Counted from the stretch's first letter, positions 1 to 8,690 are shown. The stretch is 64,000 bases of DNA from JBDOQU01 sp039839375 (GCF_039839375.1 NZ_JBDOQU010000009.1:1-64000); one strand, 5' to 3'. Program-made: numbers and translations. The notes: generated from the letters alone by a model not told the origin.

Positions 1-293
1 AGGCAAGGATTCAGGCGCAGGGGGTCGGGACGGCCGCCCAGACCCCATGCGCTACAGAACAAACCACAAAACCTGTAACCCATGTCTCCGGGCTAACTTG
101 TCACCCCTCTTTCCGGTTGCTCATGAGGGGGGTAGTTGGTTGGACGCACAGCCGCGACCGGCCGCGAAGATCGCGTGACAGGGCGGCCGTGTTGGGATAT
201 TATTCCTGTATGAACGCCTCGCTCCCTCTCCCCCGCGCCCGAAATGATGACGAATGATGACGCTGGGAAAGCGAACCCCACCCCCAATTGGTC

Positions 294-313
294 ATTCTGG
301 CGAAGGCCAGAAT
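294..313. repeat. Dispersed intergenic hairpin, copy 1
   Basis: Arms ATTCTGGC (294-301) and GCCAGAAT (306-313) pair perfectly around a GAAG loop, and CCATAGG follows. A related unit at 35034-35054 has the same outer frame (TCATTC before, GAATCCATAGG after) but different inner stem bases that still pair. This looks like a small dispersed intergenic palindrome family common in GC-rich alphaproteobacteria; the family assignment is inference. Confidence 0.6.
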
Positions 314-384
314 CCATAGGCCGGAGACGCCGCGCCGGCGACGAAGACCCGGATCCGGCCCTGCCCGCCATCGACGTCCCATGG

Positions 385-406
385 ATGCCGGATCAGGGTC
401 CGGCAT
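385..406. repeat. Palindromic repeat unit
   Basis: Arms ATGCCGGA and TCCGGCAT (8 bp each) flank a 6-base spacer, TCAGGG. It lies 72 bases after the hairpin at 294-313 in the same gene-free stretch, and probably belongs to the same general class of short intergenic palindromes. Confidence 0.5.
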
Positions 407-480
407 GACGGTGATGGGGAACGAAAAAGCCGACAAAAGCCTACAAAAGCCCACATGAGAAAAAAGCGGGACAGTGGTAG

Positions 481-503
481 CCCTCGCCCCTTCGGGGAGA
501 GGG
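481..503. repeat. GC-rich hairpin of the 'CCCTCACCC' repeat family
   Basis: CCCTCGCCCC (481-490) can pair with GGGGAGAGGG (494-503) with one mismatch. The following bases, GTTGGGTGAGGGG, are nearly the reverse complement of the start of the repeat at 16970-17065. The two are therefore copies of one dispersed element in opposite orientation. It could act as a terminator or mRNA end-stabiliser for an upstream gene outside the window. Confidence 0.5.
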
Positions 504-616
504 TTGGGTGAGGGGCTTAACCCGCCTCACGCGAAATATCCCCTACACAACACAACAGGCGTCGGCGAAATTCGTACTACCAATATCCGCACACGAACCG
601 AAAGGGAGTTCCCATC

Positions 617-970
617 ATGTCCTATGTCGACGGTTTCCTGGTCCCCGTGCCGAAAGACAAGGTCGAGGCCTACAGGGAGATAGCCCGCAAGGCCGGCGAG
701 GTCTGGAAGGAGCACGGGGCGATCGCCGTGGTGGAATGCGTCGCCGACGATGTCCCCTATGGCGAACTGACATCCTTCCCTCGCGCCGTGCAGGTGAAGG
801 AGGACGAAACCGTCGTCTTCGCCTGGATCGTCTATGAATCGCGGGAGCGGCGGGACGAGATCAACGCGAAGGTCATGGCCGACGAGCGGCTGAAGGGCGA
901 CATGGCGAACATGCCCTTCGACGGCAAGCGGATGATCTTCGGCGGGTTCAGGCCGATCGTGGAGATGTGA
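617..970 (+). CDS. DUF1428 domain-containing protein (YbaA-like)
   Basis: This 117-residue soluble protein begins MSYVDGFLVPVP and continues with KDKVEAYREIA. It matches the DUF1428 family (E. coli YbaA type), a small alpha/beta ferredoxin-like fold of unknown biochemical role. The segment with FPRAVQVKEDETVVFAWIVY and the late NMPFDGKRMIFGGF are the recognisable family blocks. The length is normal for the family. The start is supported by AAAGGGAG about 9 bases upstream. It converges on iolB with only 9 bases between the stop codons, so a functional link to inositol breakdown is not implied. No signal peptide or membrane segment is visible. Confidence 0.85.
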   Translation: MSYVDGFLVPVPKDKVEAYREIARKAGEVWKEHGAIAVVECVADDVPYGELTSFPRAVQVKEDETVVFAWIVYESRERRDEINAKVMADERLKGDMANMPFDGKRMIFGGFRPIVEM

Positions 971-979
971 GGCGGCGGC

Positions 980-1798
980 CTACCGCTCCAGCAGCCAGCG
1001 ATGGTCGGGATCGTTCCAGAACTTCCACTGCCGCCGGGGGCCGGCCATCACATTGAGATAATAAAGATCGTAGCCGTGCGGCGCGCCAACGGGATGGTAG
1101 CCGCGCGGCACCAGAACGCAGTCCCCGTCGCCGACGGCCATCGTCTCGTCCAGCGAGCGGTCGTCGGTATAGACGCGCTGGAAGGCGAAGCCCTGGGGAG
1201 GCGACAGGCGGTGGTAGTAGGTCTCCTCCAGCTTCGTCTCCTCCGGCGGCGCGTCCCGGTCGTGCTTGTGCGGCGGGTAGGAGGACCAGTTGCCGCCGGG
1301 CGTGACGACCTCCACCACCAGCAGGCTTTCCGCCGGCGCCGTCTCCGGCAGGATGTTGTGGATCAGCCGCCGGTTGGTCCCCGTCCCGCGCTCCTCGAAC
1401 CCGACATCGTCGGGGCCGATCAGCCGGGCGGCATGGCCGCCCTTGCCGGGGGCGGAACAGATCGCGATCTCCGCCGCCGTCACGGCCTCGATCGCGAAGG
1501 CCGCCCCGGCCGGCACATAGACGGCTTGCGGCTTGCCGTCGAAGGGCGATGTCCGGCCGCCGACCTTGCCGAACAGCCTGTCGCCGCCGGACGATCCGTC
1601 GTCCACAGTCACGTCGATCGTGCCGGTGACGGGCACGATGCAGACCTCCCGGCCCGGCATTGCGCGCTCTATCCGGCCGCCGGCCTCGGGCTTCAGCACC
1701 TCGAACCCGACATAGTCCCAGCCGGCGCTTTCGGGCGTCACCTTCAGCACGCTGCCGTCGGCGTCGGGCGCGGTGGGCTTCACCAGAAGATCGGTCAT
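980..1798 (-). CDS. iolB: 5-deoxy-glucuronate isomerase (IolB)
   Basis: IolB converts 5-deoxy-D-glucuronate to 5-dehydro-2-deoxy-D-gluconate in the cytoplasmic myo-inositol pathway. The 272-residue length is typical. The bicupin core shows family signatures: SSYPPHKHD and EETYYHR, whose His and Glu residues should bind the metal, and a C-terminal GYHPVGAPHGYDLYYLNVMAG block. It is the last gene of the leftward iolC-D-E-B run, 31 bases after iolE, with GAGGAA about 10 bases upstream of the ATG. Regulation is expected from the operator upstream of iolC. Nothing about the gene is unusual. Confidence 0.95.
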   Translation of the reverse strand: MTDLLVKPTAPDADGSVLKVTPESAGWDYVGFEVLKPEAGGRIERAMPGREVCIVPVTGTIDVTVDDGSSGGDRLFGKVGGRTSPFDGKPQAVYVPAGAAFAIEAVTAAEIAICSAPGKGGHAARLIGPDDVGFEERGTGTNRRLIHNILPETAPAESLLVVEVVTPGGNWSSYPPHKHDRDAPPEETKLEETYYHRLSPPQGFAFQRVYTDDRSLDETMAVGDGDCVLVPRGYHPVGAPHGYDLYYLNVMAGPRRQWKFWNDPDHRWLLER

Positions 1799-1829
1799 GC
1801 TTTCGGTTCCTCGTGCTTCGCGCGGGCGT

Positions 1830-2714
1830 TCAGCGCAGGCCCGCTTCCGTCAGATAGCGGTTCAGATTGTCGAACCCCAGCCTGGCATAGGTGGCGGGAT
1901 GGGCCTTGGCGGGATCCTGCTCGGCCTCCACCACCACCCAGCCCTCATAGCCGCGAAGCTCGGCGAACATCGCCGGGAAGTCGATCCCGCCATCGCCGGG
2001 CACCGTGAACACGCCCTCGATCACGGCGTCCAGGAAGCTCCACCCCTCCGCCTTCGCCCGCGCCATGACCGCCGGCCGGATGTCCTTGGTGTGGACATGG
2101 GCGATGCGGTCGCGATAGCGGCGGGCCAGCGCGGCGGGGTCGATGCCGGCGAAGGTCGCGTGCCCCGAATCCAGCAGCAGCCCCACGGACGGCCCCGTCG
2201 CCGCCATCAGCGCGTCGATATCGACCTCGCTTTCGACGACCGTCCCCATATGGTGATGGTAGGCGAGCCTGACGCCCTCCGCCGCCGTGGCGTCGGCCAG
2301 CCGGGTCATCCGGGCGCCGAACTCCCGCCACTGGCCGGCATCCAGCTTCGGACGGTTCGACAGTGGCGTCGCGCGGTCGCCATGGACGCAGCCCGTCGTC
2401 TCGGCGAACACCAGCACGTCGGATCCCAGCGCCTTCAGCAAATCCAGGTGAGGACGCAGAACCTCCATCTCCGCCTTGTCGTCCCGGTCCAGCAGGTTGG
2501 CCGAATACCAGCCGGACACGAGCGACATCCCGTGCTTCGACAGGATCGCGCGCAGCGCCTCGGGCTCCCTCGGGAACTTGTTGCCAAGCTCCATCCCCTC
2601 GAAGCCGGCGGCGGCCGCTTCGGCAAGGCAGGTCTCCAGCGGCGTCTCGCCGCCCAGTTCAGGCATGTCGTCGTTCGACCAGCCGATGGGGTTGGCGCCG
2701 ATGCGGACGCTCAT
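1830..2714 (-). CDS. iolE: Myo-inosose-2 dehydratase (IolE)
   Basis: IolE removes water from 2-keto-myo-inositol to give 3,5/4-trihydroxycyclohexa-1,2-dione. The 294-residue protein belongs to the xylose-isomerase/AP-endonuclease-2 TIM-barrel family. It begins with the typical IGANPIGWSNDDMPELGG and contains GFEGMELGNKFP. The metal-binding positions are represented by LAYHHHMGT, LLLDSGHATF, HVHTKD and VVVEAEQDP. It starts 6 bases after the iolD stop, so the two are almost certainly co-translated. Full length with no defect. Confidence 0.95.
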   Translation of the reverse strand: MSVRIGANPIGWSNDDMPELGGETPLETCLAEAAAAGFEGMELGNKFPREPEALRAILSKHGMSLVSGWYSANLLDRDDKAEMEVLRPHLDLLKALGSDVLVFAETTGCVHGDRATPLSNRPKLDAGQWREFGARMTRLADATAAEGVRLAYHHHMGTVVESEVDIDALMAATGPSVGLLLDSGHATFAGIDPAALARRYRDRIAHVHTKDIRPAVMARAKAEGWSFLDAVIEGVFTVPGDGGIDFPAMFAELRGYEGWVVVEAEQDPAKAHPATYARLGFDNLNRYLTEAGLR

Positions 2715-2720
2715 TTCCGT

Positions 2721-4580
2721 TCAGTCTCCAAGGCGTTGGCGGGTGAGTGCTTGATCGTAATCTTTCCGCGCGGCGCGGACCTCCGCCCGGTCGGAAACCT
2801 CCGGCACCGCCACGTCCCACCAATGGCCGCCGGCTTCCGTCGTGGGCATGGGGTCGGTATCGATGACGATGACGCTCGTTTTCTCGGCGTCCCGCGCGCG
2901 GCCGATGGAGGCCTCCAGGTCGGCGAGGCTCGAAACCTTCTCCGCCCGCGCGCCCAGGCTTTCGGCATGGGCGCGGAAATCCACCTCCGGCAGCGCCTCA
3001 TGCAGCGTGTGCTCCAGCAGATTGTTGAAGCTCTCGCCGCCGGTTGCGCGTTGCAGCCGGTTGATGCAGCCGAAGCCGCGATTGTCCAGCAGGACGATGA
3101 TCAGCTTCCGGTCCAGCAGGATCGAGGTCGCGATCTCGCTGTTCATCATCAGATAGCTGCCGTCGCCGACCATGACGATCACTTCCCGCGACGGGTCCGC
3201 CATCTTGACGCCCAGCCCGCCCGCGATCTCATAGCCCATGCAGGAATAGCCATATTCCAGATGATAGCCGCCCGGCCGCTCCGCCCGCCACAGCTTGTGA
3301 AGCTCGCCGGGCAACCCGCCGGCCGCGCAGACCACCACATCGTCGGGAAGCGAAGCGCGCTGGACCGCGCCGATCACCTGGGCGTCGGAGGGCAGGGCGG
3401 CGTTGGTGGCGGCGGTCGCCGCCGTGACGGCGCGGGTCCAGCCCTTGATCTCGCTCGCGGCCTTCTCCGTCCATGCGGCGGGGGCGCGCCAGTCGGCCAG
3501 CACGGCGGACAGCATCTCCAGCCCGACTCCGGCGTCGGCGACCAGCGGCTGGGCGTGCCGCTTCCCGGCATCGAAGGGCTGGACGTTCAGCGCCACGATC
3601 CGGCGATCGGGGTGGCCGAACAGGCTCCAGGAGCCGGTGGTGAAATCCTGAAGACGCGTGCCGACCGCCAGTACAAGGTCCGCCTTCTCCGCCATCGCAT
3701 TGGCGGCGCTGGAGCCGGTGACGCCGACGGAGCCGAGATTGAGCGGATGGTCGTGGGGCAGGGCGCTCTTGCCGGCCTGCGTCTCCGCCACGGGTACACC
3801 ATGCCGCTCCGCGAAGGCGCGCAGCGTGGCGGTCGCCTCCGCGTAATGAACGCCGCCGCCCGCCACGATCAGCGGCGTCTTCGCGTCGGTGAGAAGGCCG
3901 GCGGCAAGGTCCAGTTCCCGCATGTCGGGGGATGGGCGGCGGGGCGTCCATTCCCGGGGCTCGAAGAACCGTTCGGGATAATCGAACGCCTCCGCCTGCA
4001 CGTCCTGGCACAGCGCCAGCGTCACCGGCCCGCAGGCGGCGGGATCGGTCAGCACCGAAAGGGCGCGGGGCAGGGCGGTCAGGATCTGCTCCGGCCGCGT
4101 AATGCGGTCGAAATAGGCGGAGACGGGACGGAAGCAGTCATTGGCGGAGACCGTGCCGTCCCCGAAATCCTCCACCTGCTGCAACACCGGGTCGGGCCGC
4201 CGGCTGGCGAACACGTCGCCGGGCAGCAGCAGCACCGGCAGCCGGTTGACATGGGCCAGCGCGGCGGCGGTGACCATGTTGGTCGCGCCGGGGCCGATGG
4301 AGCTGGTGCAGGCCATCATCCGCCGCCGGCGGGACGCCTTGGCGTAGGCGATGGCGGCATGGGCCATCGCCTGCTCGTTATGCGCCCGATATGTCGGCAG
4401 CCGGTCGCGCGCATGCCACAGGGCTTCGCCCATGCCGGCCACGTTGCCATGGCCGAAGATCGCCCATACGCCGCCGAACAGCGGCGTCTCCTCGCCGTCG
4501 ATGACCGTCGTCTGGGCGGCGAGGTAGCGCACCAGCGCCTGCGCCATGGTCAGCCGGACAGTGCCTCCGGTCGCGTTCAT
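2721..4580 (-). CDS. iolD: 3D-(3,5/4)-trihydroxycyclohexane-1,2-dione acylhydrolase, ThDP-dependent (IolD)
   Basis: IolD opens the ring of trihydroxycyclohexanedione to 5-deoxy-glucuronate using thiamine diphosphate. I chose the ATG at 4580, giving 619 residues beginning MNATGGTVRLTMAQALV, because it matches the family N-terminus and overlaps the iolC stop as ATGA. The open frame extends 53 codons further upstream, but that part is only the iolC 3' end read in another frame. The three ThDP-enzyme domains are present: N-terminal Pyr domain with GVWAIFGHGNVAGMGEAL, a central domain, and the C-terminal PP domain with the diphosphate-binding GDGSYLMMNSEIA...LDN motif. Confidence 0.95.
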   Translation of the reverse strand: MNATGGTVRLTMAQALVRYLAAQTTVIDGEETPLFGGVWAIFGHGNVAGMGEALWHARDRLPTYRAHNEQAMAHAAIAYAKASRRRRMMACTSSIGPGATNMVTAAALAHVNRLPVLLLPGDVFASRRPDPVLQQVEDFGDGTVSANDCFRPVSAYFDRITRPEQILTALPRALSVLTDPAACGPVTLALCQDVQAEAFDYPERFFEPREWTPRRPSPDMRELDLAAGLLTDAKTPLIVAGGGVHYAEATATLRAFAERHGVPVAETQAGKSALPHDHPLNLGSVGVTGSSAANAMAEKADLVLAVGTRLQDFTTGSWSLFGHPDRRIVALNVQPFDAGKRHAQPLVADAGVGLEMLSAVLADWRAPAAWTEKAASEIKGWTRAVTAATAATNAALPSDAQVIGAVQRASLPDDVVVCAAGGLPGELHKLWRAERPGGYHLEYGYSCMGYEIAGGLGVKMADPSREVIVMVGDGSYLMMNSEIATSILLDRKLIIVLLDNRGFGCINRLQRATGGESFNNLLEHTLHEALPEVDFRAHAESLGARAEKVSSLADLEASIGRARDAEKTSVIVIDTDPMPTTEAGGHWWDVAVPEVSDRAEVRAARKDYDQALTRQRLGD

Positions 4581-6502
4581 GGGGTCGCCTCCTCCTTCCG
4601 CGCCGCCCGCCAGTGGCCGATCAGGCGGCGATAGTTCCGGGCCATCAGCGCGACCGCGCCCTCGTCGTCCAGCACGCCGCCGAACCAGCCATCGGCGGCT
4701 TCGGCGAAGATGGTGCGGCCGACCGCGAAACCCTTGCATACGGGCTGCCGCGCGGCCAGGGCGAAGGCCGCCTTAAGCTCCTCCTCCGGCCGCTCCAGCC
4801 CCAGCAGCAGCACGCCCCGGCAGTGCGGGTCATGGTCGTCGATGGATGCCGCGATCCTGTCCCAGGCTTCCTGTGTCTCAGGCGGGGGCAGCTTCCACCA
4901 GTCTGGATGGAGCCCCGCACGGTAGAGCCGTTCCACGGCGCGCGGGATCGTTGCGTCGTCGACCGGCGGTTCGGACCGGCCGGCGATGATCTCGACCAGC
5001 AGCTCATGGCGCGTTGACCGCGCCGCCTCCTGCAAGGCCAGCAGCGTGCGCTCCTGCTCGTCCCTTAGGGCCGGCGGATCGTCCGGATGGTAAAAGGCCA
5101 GGCATTTCACCACATGCTCGGCCGGCCATTCGCGCAGGATGCTGCCGGCATCCAGCCCGCCATCGAAGCGCAGCGGGATCGATCCCGGCTCCTCGATCGC
5201 CCTTCCGATCCAGAGATCGCCGCCAGAGGCGGCGTCCAGCGCGTCCTGCCCATGCCGTCCGTCGATGATGACTCCGGCCGATGCGCCGGCTCCGGCTTCC
5301 CGGGTCGCCTTCAGCGCCAGCAGCTTGAACTCGCCGATCCGGTGGTGGGGCGCGCCGTGGCGGTCCGCGATCTCCTCCAACTGGCTGCGATGGTCGAAGG
5401 CGAAAGCCAGGACCTCGGGCCAGTCGCCATGGCGGGTTGTGGACCAGTGCAGCCGGTTCAGCGCCTCGTCGCGCCGCAACTGCCGGTGCGGGCTGCCCTC
5501 CGCCAAGAAGTGCTGAAGTTCCATCCAGCTCGGTGCCGCGGGCGCGCAGCCATGACGTGACACGGCGAAGGCCCCGCAGGCGTTGGCGAGCCGGCAGCAT
5601 TCCTCCAGCGCCGCGCCGCGCAGGAAGCCGCGCAGGAAGCCGCTCATGAAGGCGTCGCCCGCGCCCAGCACGTTATAGACCTCGACCGGAAATCCGGGTC
5701 CGGTTACGCCCTGATCCAGATCGTCCGGGACCGCGCCGGGGAAGGCGGAACAGCCCATCGGGCCACGCTTGCAGACCAGCAGGGCCTCCGGCGCTACCTC
5801 CCGCACCGCCCGCAAAGCCGCGATCGTGTCGGTCGCGCCGCCGGCGATGTGGAATTCCTCCTCCGTCCCGACGATCACGTCGCATCCGCCGAGGATTGAT
5901 GCCAGATGCTCCGTCACCCCCCGGTCCGCGACGAAGCGGGATTCCCCGCCGCCATGGCCGGTCGCGCCCCACAGGACCGGCCGGTAGTCGATGTCCAGGA
6001 TCACCTTCGCGCCGGCGCGGCGGGCGAGATCCATCGCCTTCCGGCTGGCGGCGTCCAGGTTGGGACGGGAGAAATGGGTGCCGGTGACCACGACCGCCTT
6101 CGCTTCCGCGATCAAAGCGGGGTCGATGTCGCCTTCCTCCAGCGCCGCGTCGGCGCAGTCTTCGCGATAGAAGATCAGCGGGAACCGCTCCCGGTCGCGC
6201 ACGCCCAGGATGACCAGCGCCGTCAGCCGCTCGGGATCGGTCGCGACGCCGCGCACGTCCACGCCCTCACGCTCCAGCTCCTCCCGGATGAACCGGCCCA
6301 TATGCTCGTCCCCGACCCGCGTGACGAGGGCGGAGCGCAGGCCCAGCCTGGCCGCGCCGACGGAGATGTTGGCGGGGCATCCGCCGATATATTTGGCGAA
6401 GCTCGCCATGTCCTCCAGCCGCCCGCCGATCTGCTCGCCATAAAGGTCGACCGAGGATCGGCCGACGCATATGACGTCCAGCAGTCGGTCGGCGGCAGTC
6501 AT
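4577..6502 (-). CDS. iolC: Bifunctional 5-dehydro-2-deoxygluconokinase / DUF2090 aldolase-like fusion (IolC)
   Basis: The N-terminal ~325 residues are a PfkB/ribokinase-family sugar kinase (IolC). It has the opening DVICVGRSSVDLYGEQ and the anion-hole motif NVLGAGDAFMSGF. The remaining ~310 residues form a DUF2090 domain, which in related proteins is annotated as the aldolase step for 5-dehydro-2-deoxy-6-phosphogluconate. One 641-residue polypeptide may thus phosphorylate and cleave the intermediate, which would explain the lack of a separate iolJ here. It is the first gene of the leftward iol run and diverges from iolG across 137 bases with operator-like sites. The aldolase activity is inferred from family annotation. 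Confidence 0.93.
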   Translation of the reverse strand: MTAADRLLDVICVGRSSVDLYGEQIGGRLEDMASFAKYIGGCPANISVGAARLGLRSALVTRVGDEHMGRFIREELEREGVDVRGVATDPERLTALVILGVRDRERFPLIFYREDCADAALEEGDIDPALIAEAKAVVVTGTHFSRPNLDAASRKAMDLARRAGAKVILDIDYRPVLWGATGHGGGESRFVADRGVTEHLASILGGCDVIVGTEEEFHIAGGATDTIAALRAVREVAPEALLVCKRGPMGCSAFPGAVPDDLDQGVTGPGFPVEVYNVLGAGDAFMSGFLRGFLRGAALEECCRLANACGAFAVSRHGCAPAAPSWMELQHFLAEGSPHRQLRRDEALNRLHWSTTRHGDWPEVLAFAFDHRSQLEEIADRHGAPHHRIGEFKLLALKATREAGAGASAGVIIDGRHGQDALDAASGGDLWIGRAIEEPGSIPLRFDGGLDAGSILREWPAEHVVKCLAFYHPDDPPALRDEQERTLLALQEAARSTRHELLVEIIAGRSEPPVDDATIPRAVERLYRAGLHPDWWKLPPPETQEAWDRIAASIDDHDPHCRGVLLLGLERPEEELKAAFALAARQPVCKGFAVGRTIFAEAADGWFGGVLDDEGAVALMARNYRRLIGHWRAARKEEATP

Positions 6503-6544
6503 CGGTTCGGTCTATCCTCGATATCGGCTGCGGGGTTGGCGTAT

Positions 6545-6589
6545 GAAACAAGAATTCCATTTGACGGGCAACAGAAGAATAGGAATTCT
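6545..6589. promoter_or_regulatory. Probable IolR operator sites between iolC and iolG
   Basis: Two symmetric elements sit in the divergent iolC/iolG spacer. One is GAAA-CAAGAA-TTCC (6545-6558). The other is AGAA-TAGGAA-TTCT (6576-6589). The second has the same half-sites and spacing as the palindrome at 8549-8564 next to the regulator gene. AGAATTCC (6551-6558) and GGAATTCT (6582-6589) also form a larger inverted repeat. A GGAA-N6-TTCC consensus has been reported for the RpiR-type IolR of Sinorhizobium; the match here is close but not exact. Binding by the regulator at 7623-8474 is inferred. Confidence 0.6.
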
Positions 6590-6639
6590 GAAATTGCCCG
6601 CCGGCGCGGCCGGCGTTCCTGCTTTCGGAGAGTTTCCAG

Positions 6640-7626
6640 ATGCTCACCTTCGCCCAGTTCGGAGCCGGCCGCATCGGTCGCATCCATGCCGGCAACATCG
6701 CCGCCCACCCATCGGCCCGGCTGAAATATGTGGTGGACGTGAACGCGGACGCCGCCGCTACGCTCGCTGCACAGCGCGGCGCTGAGGTTGCGGACGTTGA
6801 GGCCGCTCTGGTCGACCCGGAGGTGACGGCGGTGATGGTCGCCAGCTCCACCGACACCCACGCCGATCTGATCGAATCGTCCGCCAGGGCCGGCAAGGCG
6901 ATCTTCTGTGAAAAGCCGATCGACCTGGACAGCGTCCGCGTCGAAACCTGCCTCGCCGTGGTCGCCAGTACCGGCGTGCCGCTGATGCTGGGCTTCAACC
7001 GCCGCTTCGACCCGACCTTTGCCGCGCTCCGCAAGCGGCTCCGGGCGGGCGAGGTCGGGGAGGTCGAGCAGGTGGTCATCACCAGCCGCGATCCCGGCCC
7101 GCCGCCGATCGATTACATCAAGGTTTCCGGCGGCCTCTTCCGCGACATGATGATCCACGATCTGGATATCGCCCGATGGTTGTTGGGGGAGGAACCGGCG
7201 CGGATCTTCGCGACCGGCGCCTGCCTCGTCGATCCTGCGATTGGCGCGGCCGGCGACATCGACACCGCGACGGTGGTGCTGACCACGAAGCGCGGAACCC
7301 AGGCGGTCATCACCAACAGCCGCCGCGCCGCCTACGGCTACGACCAGCGGGTGGAGGTGCTGGGGTCGCGCGGGATGCTCCAGGTTGGAAACCGGACCGA
7401 AACCGCAATCCTGGCGGCCACGGCCGACGCCGTTTCGACCGACAAGCCGATGCATTTCTTCCTGGAACGCTACGCCGAAGCCTACCGCATCGAACTGGAC
7501 GCCTTTATCGGCGCCGTCGCGGAGGGCAGGGCGCCCGATCCGGGCGGCGAGGACGGACGGATGGCGCTGAGATTGGCCGATGCGGCGCTGGAGTCCCTCA
7601 AATCCGGCGCGCCGGTGGATCTCTAG
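6640..7626 (+). CDS. iolG: Inositol 2-dehydrogenase (IolG)
   Basis: IolG oxidises myo-inositol to 2-keto-myo-inositol with NAD+, the first committed step. The 328-residue protein has the Gfo/Idh/MocA layout. The N-terminal Rossmann fold contains GAGRIGRIHAGNI, followed by the EKPID loop with the catalytic Lys. The C-terminal domain has DMMIHDLDIARWLLGEEP, whose Asp and His belong to the catalytic set. The start follows GGAGAG by about 8 bases. It is transcribed divergently from iolC and its last 4 bases overlap the 3' end of the convergent regulator gene. Confidence 0.93.
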   Translation: MLTFAQFGAGRIGRIHAGNIAAHPSARLKYVVDVNADAAATLAAQRGAEVADVEAALVDPEVTAVMVASSTDTHADLIESSARAGKAIFCEKPIDLDSVRVETCLAVVASTGVPLMLGFNRRFDPTFAALRKRLRAGEVGEVEQVVITSRDPGPPPIDYIKVSGGLFRDMMIHDLDIARWLLGEEPARIFATGACLVDPAIGAAGDIDTATVVLTTKRGTQAVITNSRRAAYGYDQRVEVLGSRGMLQVGNRTETAILAATADAVSTDKPMHFFLERYAEAYRIELDAFIGAVAEGRAPDPGGEDGRMALRLADAALESLKSGAPVDL

Positions 7627-8474
7627 CGGCGGGGGCGCTCCAGCCAGCGCCCCAGCGCGACGACCAGCGTTACGGCAAGGCACATGGTGGCGGACAGGGA
7701 GCGGAAGCCCTTCACCTGCGCGTCCTCTACCTCCAGCGAGACGCTGGTCAGCGGGATCAGCGGCGACAGGGCCGTGTCGGTGATGGCGAGGATCGGCACG
7801 CCCTGCATCGCCGCCGTCCGGCACACCTCCACCGTCTCCGGCGCGTAGGGCTTGAAGGATATGGCAATCAGCGCGTCGCGGTCCGTCATGCCGCGGGCCT
7901 GCTGCATCGTCATGCCGCCGACGCCGTCTATCAGGTGCGCCCGACGGCCCAGATGGCTGAGCGTGTAGGCGAAATAGGAGGCGACGGGGAACGCCCGGCG
8001 CTGGCCCAGCACGTAGACCTGGTCGGCATCCGCCAGCAGGGCGACGGCCTTGTCCAGATCCTCCCTCGGAACTTCCTGGCGCAGATGCTCAAGCGCATGG
8101 ATTCCGGCGGTGGCGAAATGGTCCAGCACGCCGGCCGTATCGTCCAGCGCCCCGCCGCGATCGTCGGCCAGCGCCCGCAGCCTTTCATCGTAGCTGGGCA
8201 TCCGGTCGACCAGCCGCGTGCGGAACACGCGCTGCATGTCGCTGAACCCGCCATAGCCCAGCGTCTTGGCGAAGCGGATGAGGGAGGAGGGCTGGACGCC
8301 GGCCCGCGCCGCCACGGTGGCGACCGTCTCCAGCGCCATGTCGTTCGGGTTCGCCAGCGCATATTCGGCAATCTGCTGCAACCGCCGGCTCATGCTGCCG
8401 TGGCGGCTGGAGATCTCCGCCCGCAGCCGGTCGAAATTGGACGGTTCGCCGCGCTCGCTGTCTTCGATGTCCAT
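7623..8474 (-). CDS. RpiR/MurR-family transcriptional regulator with SIS domain (probable IolR)
   Basis: The N-terminal helix-turn-helix of the HTH_6 type spans about residues 15-90 and includes LETVATVAARAGVQPSSLIRFAKTLGYGGFSDMQ. A C-terminal SIS phosphosugar-binding domain spans about 125-260 and includes VYVLGQRRAFPVASYFAY. I chose the ATG at 8474 because AAAGGGG precedes it by a few bases; an in-frame ATG at 8498 has its GGAGG directly abutting. Rhizobial IolR proteins are of this family and repress iol genes until an inositol-derived phosphorylated intermediate accumulates. Its position between iolG and the importer, with matching operator-like palindromes on both flanks, supports that role. 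Confidence 0.87.
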   Translation of the reverse strand: MDIEDSERGEPSNFDRLRAEISSRHGSMSRRLQQIAEYALANPNDMALETVATVAARAGVQPSSLIRFAKTLGYGGFSDMQRVFRTRLVDRMPSYDERLRALADDRGGALDDTAGVLDHFATAGIHALEHLRQEVPREDLDKAVALLADADQVYVLGQRRAFPVASYFAYTLSHLGRRAHLIDGVGGMTMQQARGMTDRDALIAISFKPYAPETVEVCRTAAMQGVPILAITDTALSPLIPLTSVSLEVEDAQVKGFRSLSATMCLAVTLVVALGRWLERPRR

Positions 8475-8548
8475 GGTCCCCTTTCCCGGCCGCCTCATCC
8501 TCCGGCTTCGTAGCGGAAAGGATCGAGAAAAGCCTTTACGGCCAAAAT

Positions 8549-8564
8549 TAGAATATGCATTCTA
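8549..8564. promoter_or_regulatory. Probable IolR operator between regulator and ABC importer
   Basis: TAGAATATGCATTCTA has arms TAGAAT and ATTCTA around ATGC. Read as half-sites it is AGAA-N6-TTCT, identical in half-sites and spacing to 6576-6589 upstream of iolG. It lies in the AT-rich part of the spacer between the divergent regulator and the binding-protein gene, so one bound protein could control both. Confidence 0.6.
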
Positions 8565-8690
8565 CGAAAAATAAAAATCGAAATCTTCGTTCGATATTGT
8601 CCGGACGGAACCGGGCAGGCGCCGAAGACCCGGCCGCCAGGTTGCCTTTGTGGCGGCGGCGGTCCGACAACCCGAAGGGAGGATATCAAG

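Larger units (their letters stand above)
1..616. other. Non-coding region upstream of the DUF1428 gene
   Basis: I see no convincing gene in these 616 bases. The short open frames lack a good ribosome binding site and read as low-complexity, Arg/Pro/Ser-rich peptides. The stretch instead holds three short palindromic repeat units (294-313, 385-406 and 481-503), listed separately. The last ~70 bases before the gene are less GC-rich and should hold its promoter, but I could not pick out a convincing -35/-10 pair. Confidence 0.6.

Noticed and set aside
93..454. Two short minus-strand frames in the first 500 bases
   Set aside because: They overlap each other and the palindromic repeats, lack ribosome binding sites and have low-complexity composition.
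1773..4634. A 953-codon open frame on the + strand opposite iolE and iolD
   Set aside because: It is antisense to two clear enzyme genes, is extremely Arg/His/Gly-rich and shows no domain. High G+C removes stop codons from this antisense frame.
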